A stretch of DNA of 64,000 nucleotides from positions 62,001 through 126,000 of the forward strand of contig NZ_AYOD01000015.1 in NCBI RefSeq assembly GCF_000497755.1. Reading direction: 5' to 3'. Shown one piece after another: positions 56,484 through 64,000 of this stretch. The DNA comes from Aliihoeflea sp. 2WW. Its GTDB lineage: Bacteria > Pseudomonadota > Alphaproteobacteria > Rhizobiales > Rhizobiaceae. A program made the position numbers and the translations under genes. Under the pieces are notes generated by a model that made no database searches, was not told the DNA's origin, and was given only the letters and a program-made list of their open reading frames with translations. How positions within the stretch are numbered: position 1 is the first letter of the stretch; each line of letters starts with the position of its first letter.

Positions 56484-57844
56484 GCCTCGCCCTCCCAGAA
56501 CGTATGGCGCTCCTCGACCATCGATCGGGGCACGAGATATGAAGCCGTGTTGATGCGCGACTGAAGGCGTGTCCGGATGCCGCCGCCGCCGGCCGGGCCG
56601 GTACAGTAGAGTGCACCGACTTCGCGCAGGGCCAGCTCGGCCTCGGCCTTGTCCGAAGCGCTGACGGCAAGGCGCATCCGGATGTCGGGGCCTTCAGGCA
56701 GAACCTGACCCGGAGGACTGGCGTCGTCGCCTCCGAAGACGCTCAGCGCGCCGATGAAGTCGTAGCGCCGGCGCACGCGCGACGTCTGCGACCTGAGGCG
56801 CGTTTCCACCACATCCGCCGCCAGACGGGCACGCGCGAGCGCGTTCGGTCCCGCATAGGATATCTCGGCCTCGCCGAGCCAGTCTCCCGAAACGCCGATC
56901 GTGGCCTTGAGGCGATCGGGCGCCGGCCTGCCGCGCGCCCCACTGACGGCGACGCGATCCTTGCCGACTTGAGCGATCGCCACCTGCGTCATGTCGAGTA
57001 TGACGTCCGGCGTCAGATAGGCCGCCGGATCATGAATTTCGTAAAGGATCTGCTCCTTGACGGTGCGCAGATCAACCACACCGCCGGTGCCATGGGGCTT
57101 CGTGATGGTGAACGAGCCGTCCGCCTCGACCTCGGCGATCGGAAACCCGACATCGGCAAGATCGGCGACGTCCTTGAAGCCGGGGTCGGCAAAATAGCCG
57201 CCGGTTACCTGGCTGCCGCATTCGAGGAGATGGCCGGCCAGCGTTCCCGCCGCCAGCCTGTCCCAGTCGGTCCAGTCCCATCCGAAATGCGCGACCAGCG
57301 GACCGAGCACCAGCGAAGGATCGGCCACTCTCCCCGTGACGACCACTTGCGCACCGTTTTGAATAGCTTCTGCGATGTGCCGCGCGCCGATATAGGCATT
57401 GGCGGAAATGATGTCGGACGGACCGGCGCGAAGTTCGGTATCACCCTCCCATCGCTCAAGGCCCGACAGGTCCAGCCCCTCGCGAATATCGTCGCCTTCG
57501 ACGACGGCGATCTGGATGCCGTCGAGGCCCAGCTCGCCTGCCAGCCGGGCGATGCGATCGGCCGCCGCACGTGGATTGGCAACGCCGAAATTGCCCACCA
57601 CGACGATGCGGGAACGGATGCAGTCGGCGAGGACCGGCGTTAGAAGCTCAGACAGTAGCGGATCGTAGCCATGGCGCGGATTCGATCGGCGAGCCAGGTG
57701 ACCCAGCGCCAGCGTCCGCTCGCCGATCGTCTCGAAGATCAATGCGCCGCCGCCGCCATCGGCGATCATCTGCCGCACGACAGGGATGGCCGCATCGACG
57801 CGATCGCCTGAAAAACCCGAACCGCTTCCGATCCTATACGTCAA
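56480..57844 (-). CDS. AtuA-like acyclic terpene utilization family protein (DUF1446)
   Basis: The best start is a TTG at 57844: GGAGG lies 7 bases upstream and the product begins LTYRIGSGSGFSGDRVDAAI in family register; it has 454 residues. The core contains FETIGERTLALGHLARR, SANAYIGARHIAEAIQNGAQVVVTGRVADPSLVLGPL and HPHG-like TKPHGTGGVVDLRTVKEQ. AtuA is named from citronellol breakdown in Pseudomonas, but DUF1446 proteins occur with many acid- and amide-degrading clusters, so the reaction is unknown. It heads the minus-strand operon with the ferredoxin-fold, TAXI and TRAP genes. Confidence 0.87.
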   Translation of the reverse strand: MTYRIGSGSGFSGDRVDAAIPVVRQMIADGGGGALIFETIGERTLALGHLARRSNPRHGYDPLLSELLTPVLADCIRSRIVVVGNFGVANPRAAADRIARLAGELGLDGIQIAVVEGDDIREGLDLSGLERWEGDTELRAGPSDIISANAYIGARHIAEAIQNGAQVVVTGRVADPSLVLGPLVAHFGWDWTDWDRLAAGTLAGHLLECGSQVTGGYFADPGFKDVADLADVGFPIAEVEADGSFTITKPHGTGGVVDLRTVKEQILYEIHDPAAYLTPDVILDMTQVAIAQVGKDRVAVSGARGRPAPDRLKATIGVSGDWLGEAEISYAGPNALARARLAADVVETRLRSQTSRVRRRYDFIGALSVFGGDDASPPGQVLPEGPDIRMRLAVSASDKAEAELALREVGALYCTGPAGGGGIRTRLQSRINTASYLVPRSMVEERHTFWEGEA

Positions 57845-57875
57845 TGAAAATCCTCCCGTCGTCTTTATCGGAATG

Positions 57876-57887
57876 ATTATCGATAAT
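57876..57887. promoter_or_regulatory. Palindrome in the AtuA / GntR intergenic region
   Basis: ATTATCGATAAT is a perfect 12-bp palindrome between the divergent AtuA-type and GntR genes. Its half-sites TTATCG and CGATAA recur near the hydantoinase promoter (62314-62351), which supports a role as the operator of the adjacent GntR regulator. Confidence 0.6.
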
Positions 57888-57948
57888 GTCAACGCTTGGA
57901 TTGTCGAGCCGCTGCGAGGTAAGGTGGAGCCGGTACACAGGGGCTCAA

Positions 57949-58638
57949 ATGACTGACTACGCATTATCCGAACACAAGCGCGATCCCGGCCGATGGGAAG
58001 CTCTTTTCAAGGAACTGCAGCGCGAGATCATCTTCGGCACCCTGCGGCCCCGAGAACGGCTCGTTGAAGACGAAATCATCGCGCGCCTCGACGCGACGCG
58101 GCATGCCGTGCGCAGGGCCTTTGCGGAACTGGAACGCGTCGGTCTCGTCATACGCATGCCGAATCGCGGCGTTCAGGTGCGCGACTACACGCTCGTCGAG
58201 GTCGAGGAGCTTTACGAAATCCGCGAAATTCTCGAGGCACGAGCAGCAAGGCGCATGTCTCTGCCGGCCCCCAAAAGGCTCCTCGAAGAACTTGGCTCGA
58301 TCGCCGAGGCGCATGCGCGCGCTTCAAGGGAAGAGCGGTATCTCGACATCTTCCTGCTCAACAACGAGTTTCACGAGAAGCTCTACGGGCATTGCGGTAA
58401 CGGGCTTCTGGCCGAAGCCATCAAGTCATACACATTCGCCAGCCACCCGATCAGGAGCAGAGGCTTTCCCGACGCCGAACTTCGGCGTCTGGCGGTCGAG
58501 GAGCACAGGCAGATTCTCGACGCGCTCGCGGGCGGCGACGCCGATGCTCTCGCAAAGCTTTGCGTGGCGCACATTCAGCGCCCGAAGGACTATTATCTGC
58601 GCGCGAACAGGATGCTCGCACAGAGTGCCACGCCGTAG
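57949..58638 (+). CDS. GntR family transcriptional regulator (FCD type)
   Basis: The ATG at 57949 gives 229 residues (MTDYALSEHKRDPGRW). The N-terminal winged helix is LQREIIFGTLRPRERLVEDEI...GNRGVQVRDYT-like (MPNRGVQVRDYT), and the C-terminal all-helical FCD ligand-binding domain includes NNEFHEKLYGHCGNG with the metal-binding histidine. FCD regulators usually bind a carboxylate made by their pathway. It is divergent from the AtuA operon and convergent with the hydantoinase gene, so it sits in the middle of the cluster it is likely to control. Confidence 0.92.
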   Translation: MTDYALSEHKRDPGRWEALFKELQREIIFGTLRPRERLVEDEIIARLDATRHAVRRAFAELERVGLVIRMPNRGVQVRDYTLVEVEELYEIREILEARAARRMSLPAPKRLLEELGSIAEAHARASREERYLDIFLLNNEFHEKLYGHCGNGLLAEAIKSYTFASHPIRSRGFPDAELRRLAVEEHRQILDALAGGDADALAKLCVAHIQRPKDYYLRANRMLAQSATP

Positions 58639-58652
58639 CCAGCGAGCACGTA

Positions 58653-61600
58653 TCAGCCCTCGGACGTTCCATATCCGCCGCCCGTCGGGGTGGTGAGGAT
58701 GAAGGCGTCTCCTGGCTGGAGAACCGTTTGATCGCAGCCGCTCAGCGTTTCAACGGCGCCGGATGCGCGGCGGACGTGGTTGGTTCCCACTTGGCCTGAC
58801 TGCCCTCCTTCGAGACCGAAAGGCTGGACTTTTCGGTGGCCTGAAAGGATGGCGAACTCCAGCGTCTCGCGGGCTCGGATGGTGCGCCTTGTGCCGTCGC
58901 CCGCATTCCACTTGCCACGACCGCCCGATCCCTGCCGGATATGGAAATCCTCGAGGACGACCGGAAACCGCGTCTCCAGGATTTCGGGATCGGTGAGGCG
59001 GGAATTGGTCATGTGGGTGTGAATGGCGTCCGCTCCGTGGAAACCCGGCCCGGCAGGCGCGCCCGAGCAGATGGTCTCGTAGTACTGGTATTCCTCATTG
59101 CCGAAGGTCAGGTTGTTCATCGTCCCCTGCGCGGCCGCCATCGCGCCGGTAGCGCCGAACAGGCAGTTCGTCACCGCCTGACTGACCTCGACATTGCCGG
59201 CGACGACGGCGGCCGGATAGCTTGGCGACAGCATCGAATTTTCAGGCACGACGATGCGGATCGGTCGCAGGCAGCCGGCATTCATCGGGATGTCGCCCTG
59301 CACCAGCAGGCGGAAGACGTAAAGGACAGCCGCCCGCGTGACGGGCGCCGGCGCGTTGAAATTATCGGGACGCTGGGCTGACGTGCCGGTGAAATCAACC
59401 GTCGCTTCCCGCTTCGCACGGTCGACCGTCACGCGCACCTTGATCTGGCATCCCTGATCCATCGGATAGGTGAATTCGCCATCGGGAAGCCGGTCGAGCA
59501 CGCGCCGCACGCTTTCCTCAGCATTGTCCTGGACATGGCCCATATAGGCCTCGACGACGTCGCGGCCGAAGAGGTCGATCATGCGGGAAAGTTCCGACAC
59601 GCCCTTTTCATTGGCCGCGATCTGGGCCTTCAGGTCGTTGACGTTCTGGACGAGATTGCGCACCGGATAGCGTGCGCCGGTCAACAGTTGCGACAGCTCG
59701 TCCTCGCAGAACCGACCTTTGTCGACGAGCTTGAAATTGTCGATATAGACGCCTTCCTCCTCGATCGTAGTGGCGAGCGGCGACATCGAGCCAGGCGCGA
59801 GGCCGCCGATATCGGCATGATGCCCGCGACTTGCGACCCAGAAACGGATGGTGCGCGCGTCGGCGTCGAAGACGGGCGTGCAGACCGTCAGATCCGGCAG
59901 GTGCGTGCCGCCATTATAGGGCGCGTTGATGAGGAAGACGTCACCCGGATTGACGACCGGGTTCTCGCGGATCGCGGTGGCGATGGATGCGTCCATCGAG
60001 CCCAGATGGACAGGCATGTGCGGCGCGTTGGCCACCAGATTGCCCGCGGCGTCGAAGACGGCGCAGGAGAAGTCGAGCCGCTCCTTGATGTTGACCGAAT
60101 AGGCCGTGTTCTGCAACGTCACGCCCATCTGCTCGGCGATCGACATGAAGAGATTGTTGAAAATCTCCAGCATGACCGGATCGGCCTGCGACCCGATCGC
60201 CAGCCGCGCGGGCAAAGGCTTTATGCGCTCGAGGACGATGTGGTCGCGCGCGGTCAGTCGGCCCTGCCAGCCCTCCTCGATCACGATCGTCTGGTTGGCC
60301 TCGATGATGATTGCCGGGCCGGCCACGAACTGGCCGGGGATCATGCCGGAGCGCAGAACCACGCCCGCATCGTGATCCGCACCTTGCGAATGGAAGCGTG
60401 CCCGTCCGGCCGGAACGGCTGCAGATGGCGCTTCAACCGCACCCGCAAGCTCGGCCTCGACCGCGCCGCCGCCGACAGCTTCCAATTCGACCGCCTCGAT
60501 CACGAGCGCCTTGTTTTCCGCGATGAAGCCGAACCGGCGACGGTGGACGTCCTCGAAGCCGGCGCGCAGACGCGCGGCGTCGTCGATCTGCGGATAGCTC
60601 GCCTCGACGGCGAGGAGTGTGTCGGTTCCGGCATAGCGGATATGGGCGCGAAGGTGGCGCGTGATCGACGTCTCGCCGATGCCCTGCGCGGAAAGTTCGG
60701 CGCTGCATTCTGCATCGAGTTCGCTGCCAAGGCCGGCGAGTGCGGCCGGCGCTTCGTCGTCGAGCGCAACGCCGAGCGCTTTTTGCCGCGTCGCACGAAT
60801 GTCGGCCAGACCCATGCCATAGGCCGAAAGCAGGCCGGACATCGGGTGCAGGAGAACGCTTTTCATCCCGAGCGCATCGGCCACCAGACAGGCATGCTGA
60901 CCACCCGCGCCGCCGAAACAGTTCAGCGCATAGCGCGTCACGTCATAGCCGCGCTGGACCGAAATCTTCTTGATTGCCTCGACCATGTTGGCGACCGCGA
61001 TGCGGATGAAGCCGTCGGCGACGTCCTCGGCACTGCGACCATCGCCGATCTGCCGCGCCATCTCCTCGAACTTTTCGCGCACGATCGCGACGTCGAGCGG
61101 CTGGTTTTGCGCGGGCCCGAAGATCGCCGGAAAGCGCTCCGGCAGGAGTTTGCCGAGCATGACGTTGGCATCCGTGACGGTCAGCGGGCCGCCATTGCGA
61201 TAGCAGGCCGGGCCGGGATTGGCGCCGGCCGAATCCGGCCCGACGCGAAACCGCCCGGCGTCATAATGCAGGATCGACCCGCCGCCGGCTGCGACGGTGT
61301 GGATGAGCATCATCGGCGCGCGGACGCGAACGCCTGCGACCTCGGTTTCGAAGGCGCGTTCGAACGTGCCGTCGAAATGCGCGACGTCGGTCGACGTGCC
61401 GCCCATGTCGAAGCCGATGACCTTGTCGAACCCGGCGGCATCGCCGGTGCGGGCTAGCCCGACCACACCGCCCGCCGGACCGGACAGGATCGCATCCTTG
61501 CCCTGGAAAAGGTCGGCAGCGGTGAGGCCGCCCGACGACATCATGAACATCACCCGCGCACCGGTCCGCGCGACGTCGAGTTCGTCGGAGACCTGCGCGA

Positions 61601-62264
61601 CATAGCGGCGAAGAACGGGTGAGAGATAGGCGTCGACGACGGTCGTGTCGCCGCGCCCGACCAGCTTGATGAGCGGCGAAACCTCGTGGCTGACGGAGAC
61701 CTGGCCAAAGCCGATCTCGCGCGCGATCCGCGCCGCCTCGATCTCATGGGCGGGATATTTGTAGGCGTGCATGAACACGATCGCGATGGCGTCGTGGCCT
61801 TCCTGTCGCAACGCCAAGAGTTCGAAGCGAAGCGCGTCCGCGTCGAGCGACGTCTCGACCGTGCCATCGGAAAGCACGCGCTCGCCAACCTCGACGACCC
61901 TGTCATATAGCGCTTCAGGCTTGACGATCTCGGTGGCGAAGATGTGCTTGCGCTCCTGATAGCCGATCTTCAGCGCATCGCGGAAACCGCGCGTCGTCAC
62001 CAGCGCGAGCCGTTCGCCCTTGCGCTCCAGAAGCGCGTTGGTGGCGACGGTGGTGCCCATGCGCACTTCGCCGATCAGACCGGCGGGGACGGGTTCGCCC
62101 GGTTGCAGGCCGAGCAGCTTGCGAATGCCGTGGACGGCCGCGTCGCGGTAGGCCGACGGATTTTCCGACAGGACCTTGATCGGGTGGAAGATGCCGCCCG
62201 GATCGCGCCCGATCACGTCGGTGAAGGTGCCGCCCCGGTCAATCCAGAAATCCCACTGTGCCAT
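58653..62264 (-). CDS. Hydantoinase / 5-oxoprolinase family protein (HyuA-HyuB fusion)
   Basis: The ATG at 62264 ([24 protein letters not shown]) gives 1203 residues. The N-terminal half is the HyuA ATP-binding part (GGTFTDVIG, later [16 protein letters not shown]), and the C-terminal half is the HyuB part (starting near [23 protein letters not shown]). Full-length fusions of this size are 5-oxoprolinases or N-methylhydantoinases, which open a cyclic amide using ATP. The exact ring cannot be chosen from sequence. The end faces the GntR gene 14 bp away; the start is divergent from the AllA gene, with TTATCG/CGATAA sites in between. A 640-residue antisense frame over it is a shadow. Confidence 0.93.
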   Translation of the reverse strand: MAQWDFWIDRGGTFTDVIGRDPGGIFHPIKVLSENPSAYRDAAVHGIRKLLGLQPGEPVPAGLIGEVRMGTTVATNALLERKGERLALVTTRGFRDALKIGYQERKHIFATEIVKPEALYDRVVEVGERVLSDGTVETSLDADALRFELLALRQEGHDAIAIVFMHAYKYPAHEIEAARIAREIGFGQVSVSHEVSPLIKLVGRGDTTVVDAYLSPVLRRYVAQVSDELDVARTGARVMFMMSSGGLTAADLFQGKDAILSGPAGGVVGLARTGDAAGFDKVIGFDMGGTSTDVAHFDGTFERAFETEVAGVRVRAPMMLIHTVAAGGGSILHYDAGRFRVGPDSAGANPGPACYRNGGPLTVTDANVMLGKLLPERFPAIFGPAQNQPLDVAIVREKFEEMARQIGDGRSAEDVADGFIRIAVANMVEAIKKISVQRGYDVTRYALNCFGGAGGQHACLVADALGMKSVLLHPMSGLLSAYGMGLADIRATRQKALGVALDDEAPAALAGLGSELDAECSAELSAQGIGETSITRHLRAHIRYAGTDTLLAVEASYPQIDDAARLRAGFEDVHRRRFGFIAENKALVIEAVELEAVGGGAVEAELAGAVEAPSAAVPAGRARFHSQGADHDAGVVLRSGMIPGQFVAGPAIIIEANQTIVIEEGWQGRLTARDHIVLERIKPLPARLAIGSQADPVMLEIFNNLFMSIAEQMGVTLQNTAYSVNIKERLDFSCAVFDAAGNLVANAPHMPVHLGSMDASIATAIRENPVVNPGDVFLINAPYNGGTHLPDLTVCTPVFDADARTIRFWVASRGHHADIGGLAPGSMSPLATTIEEEGVYIDNFKLVDKGRFCEDELSQLLTGARYPVRNLVQNVNDLKAQIAANEKGVSELSRMIDLFGRDVVEAYMGHVQDNAEESVRRVLDRLPDGEFTYPMDQGCQIKVRVTVDRAKREATVDFTGTSAQRPDNFNAPAPVTRAAVLYVFRLLVQGDIPMNAGCLRPIRIVVPENSMLSPSYPAAVVAGNVEVSQAVTNCLFGATGAMAAAQGTMNNLTFGNEEYQYYETICSGAPAGPGFHGADAIHTHMTNSRLTDPEILETRFPVVLEDFHIRQGSGGRGKWNAGDGTRRTIRARETLEFAILSGHRKVQPFGLEGGQSGQVGTNHVRRASGAVETLSGCDQTVLQPGDAFILTTPTGGGYGTSEG

Positions 62265-62313
62265 CGCTTCGTCATCCCGGTTTGAAGATGACGGCAATCT
62301 TGTCGATCCCGTT

Positions 62314-62351
62314 CGATAAGTCGAATTATCGTTTTGGATCAAAATCGATAA
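62314..62351. promoter_or_regulatory. TTATCG/CGATAA half-sites between the hydantoinase and AllA genes
   Basis: Three half-sites lie here: CGATAA at 62314-62319, TTATCG at 62326-62331 and CGATAA at 62346-62351. The first two face each other around 6 bases; the last two form a wider inverted pair. They match the palindrome next to the GntR gene and so are candidate GntR sites for the divergent hydantoinase and AllA promoters. Confidence 0.55.
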
Positions 62352-62460
62352 ATAAATCGACATATGATAGACGCGCTCGATCGCTCGCGATCAGCAACGA
62401 CAATTCGACATTCGGCGTTGAATTGCGCATTGCAGGGGTGATGATCCGAAGGAGACGAGG

Positions 62461-62979
62461 ATGGCCCATTCAGTTGCAATCGAGCCGCTGACGGCTGAGG
62501 CCATTGCGCCTTATGGCTGGATGCTGGGCAAGCCCTGCGACCCGGCGGATGCGGCGAGCTTCGTCAGCCCGGCCAGCGATTTCTGGAGCGAGCATGTCTT
62601 CGACACCGCGGGCGGGCAGACCGAGATACTGTGGGTCGTCTATCGCAGCCGCGATGTCGCGATCGCCCGGCTGGAGGCCCATTTCCTGACGCAACAGGCC
62701 ATCATCCCTCTGAACGGCGCGATCATCCAGATCGTTGGCCTCGGACTTCCGGACGGGTCGCTGGACGAGGCGAGCGTCAGGGCGTTCCAGATTCCGCCTG
62801 GACAGGGCGTTTGCATGCGGCCAGGCTGTTGGCATGCCACGCGTATCGAGGACGACGAAGTCACCTGCGCGATGCTGACGCGCCGGTCCACGACGCTCGA
62901 TCTCGCGCGCCATCTCAACACCGGCGGCGTGCTTGACGAAAGCGCGTTTCAGCCCGTCTCGCTCGTCCTCGCGCGATAA
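62461..62979 (+). CDS. Ureidoglycolate lyase family protein (AllA-like)
   Basis: The 172-residue protein follows AAGGAGACGAGG and starts MAHSVAIEPLTAEAIAPYGWMLGKP, as in the AllA/ureidoglycolate hydrolase cupin family. The middle IPLNGAIIQIVGLGLPDG and the segment PPGQGVCMRPGCWHATRI supply the cupin histidine. AllA splits ureidoglycolate to glyoxylate and urea at the end of purine breakdown. Here it is linked to the hydantoinase and not to allantoin genes, so it may act on an analogous carbamoyl-hydroxy acid. It is divergent from the hydantoinase and precedes the Old Yellow Enzyme gene by 119 bp. Confidence 0.87.
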   Translation: MAHSVAIEPLTAEAIAPYGWMLGKPCDPADAASFVSPASDFWSEHVFDTAGGQTEILWVVYRSRDVAIARLEAHFLTQQAIIPLNGAIIQIVGLGLPDGSLDEASVRAFQIPPGQGVCMRPGCWHATRIEDDEVTCAMLTRRSTTLDLARHLNTGGVLDESAFQPVSLVLAR

Positions 62980-63098
62980 GCGCGATTGATCGGCGGCGAT
63001 CAAAACTGACCATTCGACTCGGCCCATCCGCCATGCACCAATCTGCGGCAGATGGATGGGCCCCAGCCCCCATGGGATCGAGCGGACAGGAGCAGCGC

Positions 63099-64000
63099 AT
63101 GACCAAACCGGCCAGCCAGAAGTCGAGCACGGATTCGCGGGTTTCGGGCGAAGATGGCCGCCGCATTTTGCGCCGCGATCCGCGGCCCCATCTGTTCCGG
63201 CCGATCAGTTTCCGGTCCGTCGAGACGCGCAACCGCATCATGCTGTCGCCGATGTGCCAGTATTCCGCCGTCGACGGGATGGCGAATGACTGGCACCTCG
63301 TTCATCTGGGTGCGCGCGCCGTTGGCGGTGCGGGCATCGTCTGCACGGAAGCGGTGCACGTTGCGCCGCATGGCCGGATCACGCAGCACGATCTTGGCCT
63401 GTGGAACGACGACCAGCGCGATGCGCTGGCGCGCATCGCGCGGTTCGTCTCCGCGCAAGGGGCCGTGCCTGCCATCCAGCTTGGCCATGCCGGACGCAAG
63501 GCGTCGGTCGGCAGGCCGTGGGAGGGAAGCGGGCCGGTGGCGCCGGAAGATGGCGGATGGGAAACCGTATCGTGTTCCGACCTGCCCTATGCCGCCGCAT
63601 GGCCCGCGCCGCGGACGCTCGACGAGGACGGCATCCGCACGGAAATCGAGGCACTGGCGCAGGCGACCCGCCGCGCCCGCGAAGCCGGTTTCCGGATACT
63701 CGAAATCCATGCGGCCCACGGCTACCTGATCCACCAGTTCTATTCGCCGGTCAGCAATTCTCGCGACGACGCCTATGGCGGCAGCTTCGAAAACCGCATC
63801 CGCTTCCTGCTGCAATCGCTCGACGCCGTGCGGCGCGAATGGCCCGACGACCTGCCACTGTTCCTGCGCCTGTCGGTGACGGACTGGGTGGAGGACGGCT
63901 GGAATGTCGACGACACGATCCGGCTCGTTCGCATCTTGAAGGAACGCGGCGATGTCGATCTCGTCGATTGCTCGTCAGGCGGCAATGATCCGCGCCAGTC
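63099..64000 (+). CDS. NADH:flavin oxidoreductase, Old Yellow Enzyme family (3' end cut off)
   Basis: The frame starts at the ATG at 63099 behind AGGAGC (an in-frame ATG at 63072 is the alternative) and runs open to the window end, giving 300 residues of an enzyme of about 370-410. It is a YqjM-type flavoenzyme: MLSPMCQYSAVDGMANDWHLVHLGARAVGGAG carries the cysteine that tunes the FMN, IQLGHAGRKAS follows, and IHAAHGYLIHQFYSPVSNSR holds the substrate-binding histidines. It reduces activated C=C bonds or related xenobiotics. Being on the same strand as the AllA gene, it is probably cotranscribed. Confidence 0.92.
   Translation, partial: MTKPASQKSSTDSRVSGEDGRRILRRDPRPHLFRPISFRSVETRNRIMLSPMCQYSAVDGMANDWHLVHLGARAVGGAGIVCTEAVHVAPHGRITQHDLGLWNDDQRDALARIARFVSAQGAVPAIQLGHAGRKASVGRPWEGSGPVAPEDGGWETVSCSDLPYAAAWPAPRTLDEDGIRTEIEALAQATRRAREAGFRILEIHAAHGYLIHQFYSPVSNSRDDAYGGSFENRIRFLLQSLDAVRREWPDDLPLFLRLSVTDWVEDGWNVDDTIRLVRILKERGDVDLVDCSSGGNDPRQ

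Noticed and set aside
59535-61457. 640-residue open frame on the plus strand
   Set aside because: It is fully antisense to the hydantoinase/oxoprolinase gene, is rich in Arg/Asp/Ala as expected from a high-GC shadow, and shows no known motif.

Overview
The window is a high-GC chromosomal segment from an alphaproteobacterium, most likely order Hyphomicrobiales (Phyllobacteriaceae/Rhizobiaceae-like). Several things point this way: a SAM-II riboswitch in front of metA, a serC leader of the alphaproteobacterial type, the rplU-rpmA ... obgE-proB-proA-nadD-rsfS-rlmH-envC-ctpA-rppH gene order, a PstA with a long extracytoplasmic insert, Omp25/31-like beta-barrels and an RpoH-type sigma factor. No integrase of a mobile element, insertion sequence, phage gene or CRISPR array was seen. 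These assignments come from reading translations and motifs by eye; no database search was run.

Layout. 1-9.5 kb: the end of a plsC-type acyltransferase, a ChaC-like cyclotransferase, a DUF2125 protein, tyrC-hisC divergent from a riboswitch-controlled metA, a TusA-like protein, an L,D-transpeptidase, accA, xerD and two small envelope or unknown proteins. 9.5-14.1 kb: a xylose-type ABC transporter (ATPase, permease, binding protein) divergent from a ROK repressor, with a perfect palindrome between them. 14.1-20.4 kb: the phosphate operon pstSCAB-phoU-phoB behind a clear Pho box. No phoR is present; an orphan cytoplasmic hybrid histidine kinase lies upstream (20.7-23.6 kb). 23.8-31.6 kb: tRNA-Glu, a VOC protein, a one-TM protein, rluD, rpoH, a large membrane-anchored protein of unknown function, purA, an EamA transporter and a coupled YqaE/DUF4112 pair. 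31.6-38 kb: serC-serA, two outer-membrane beta-barrel genes and glmM.

38-52.9 kb is a long, mostly minus-strand housekeeping block: DUF1028-rppH, a divergent polysaccharide deacetylase, ctpA, envC, rlmH, rsfS, nadD, proA, proB, obgE, and then rpmA-rplU. It is interrupted by an endonuclease/exonuclease/phosphatase-fold protein, a MarR-GNAT fusion, a DUF3833 protein and a GNAT acetyltransferase. A pair of inverted palindromic repeats lies between nadD and proA.

Right after tRNA-Ser(CGA) the character changes. From 53.2 kb to the window end there is a catabolic cluster: a fused TRAP permease with its TAXI binding protein, an AtuA (DUF1446) protein with a separate ferredoxin-fold partner, a GntR/FCD regulator, a 1203-residue hydantoinase/5-oxoprolinase fusion, an AllA-type ureidoglycolate lyase and an Old Yellow Enzyme cut by the window edge. 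TTATCG/CGATAA half-sites occur in both divergent promoter regions of this cluster, suggesting that the GntR protein controls all of it. The substrate is unknown; a cyclic amide (hydantoin, lactam or pyroglutamate-like compound) is the simplest guess. This is the best candidate in the window for an undescribed pathway.
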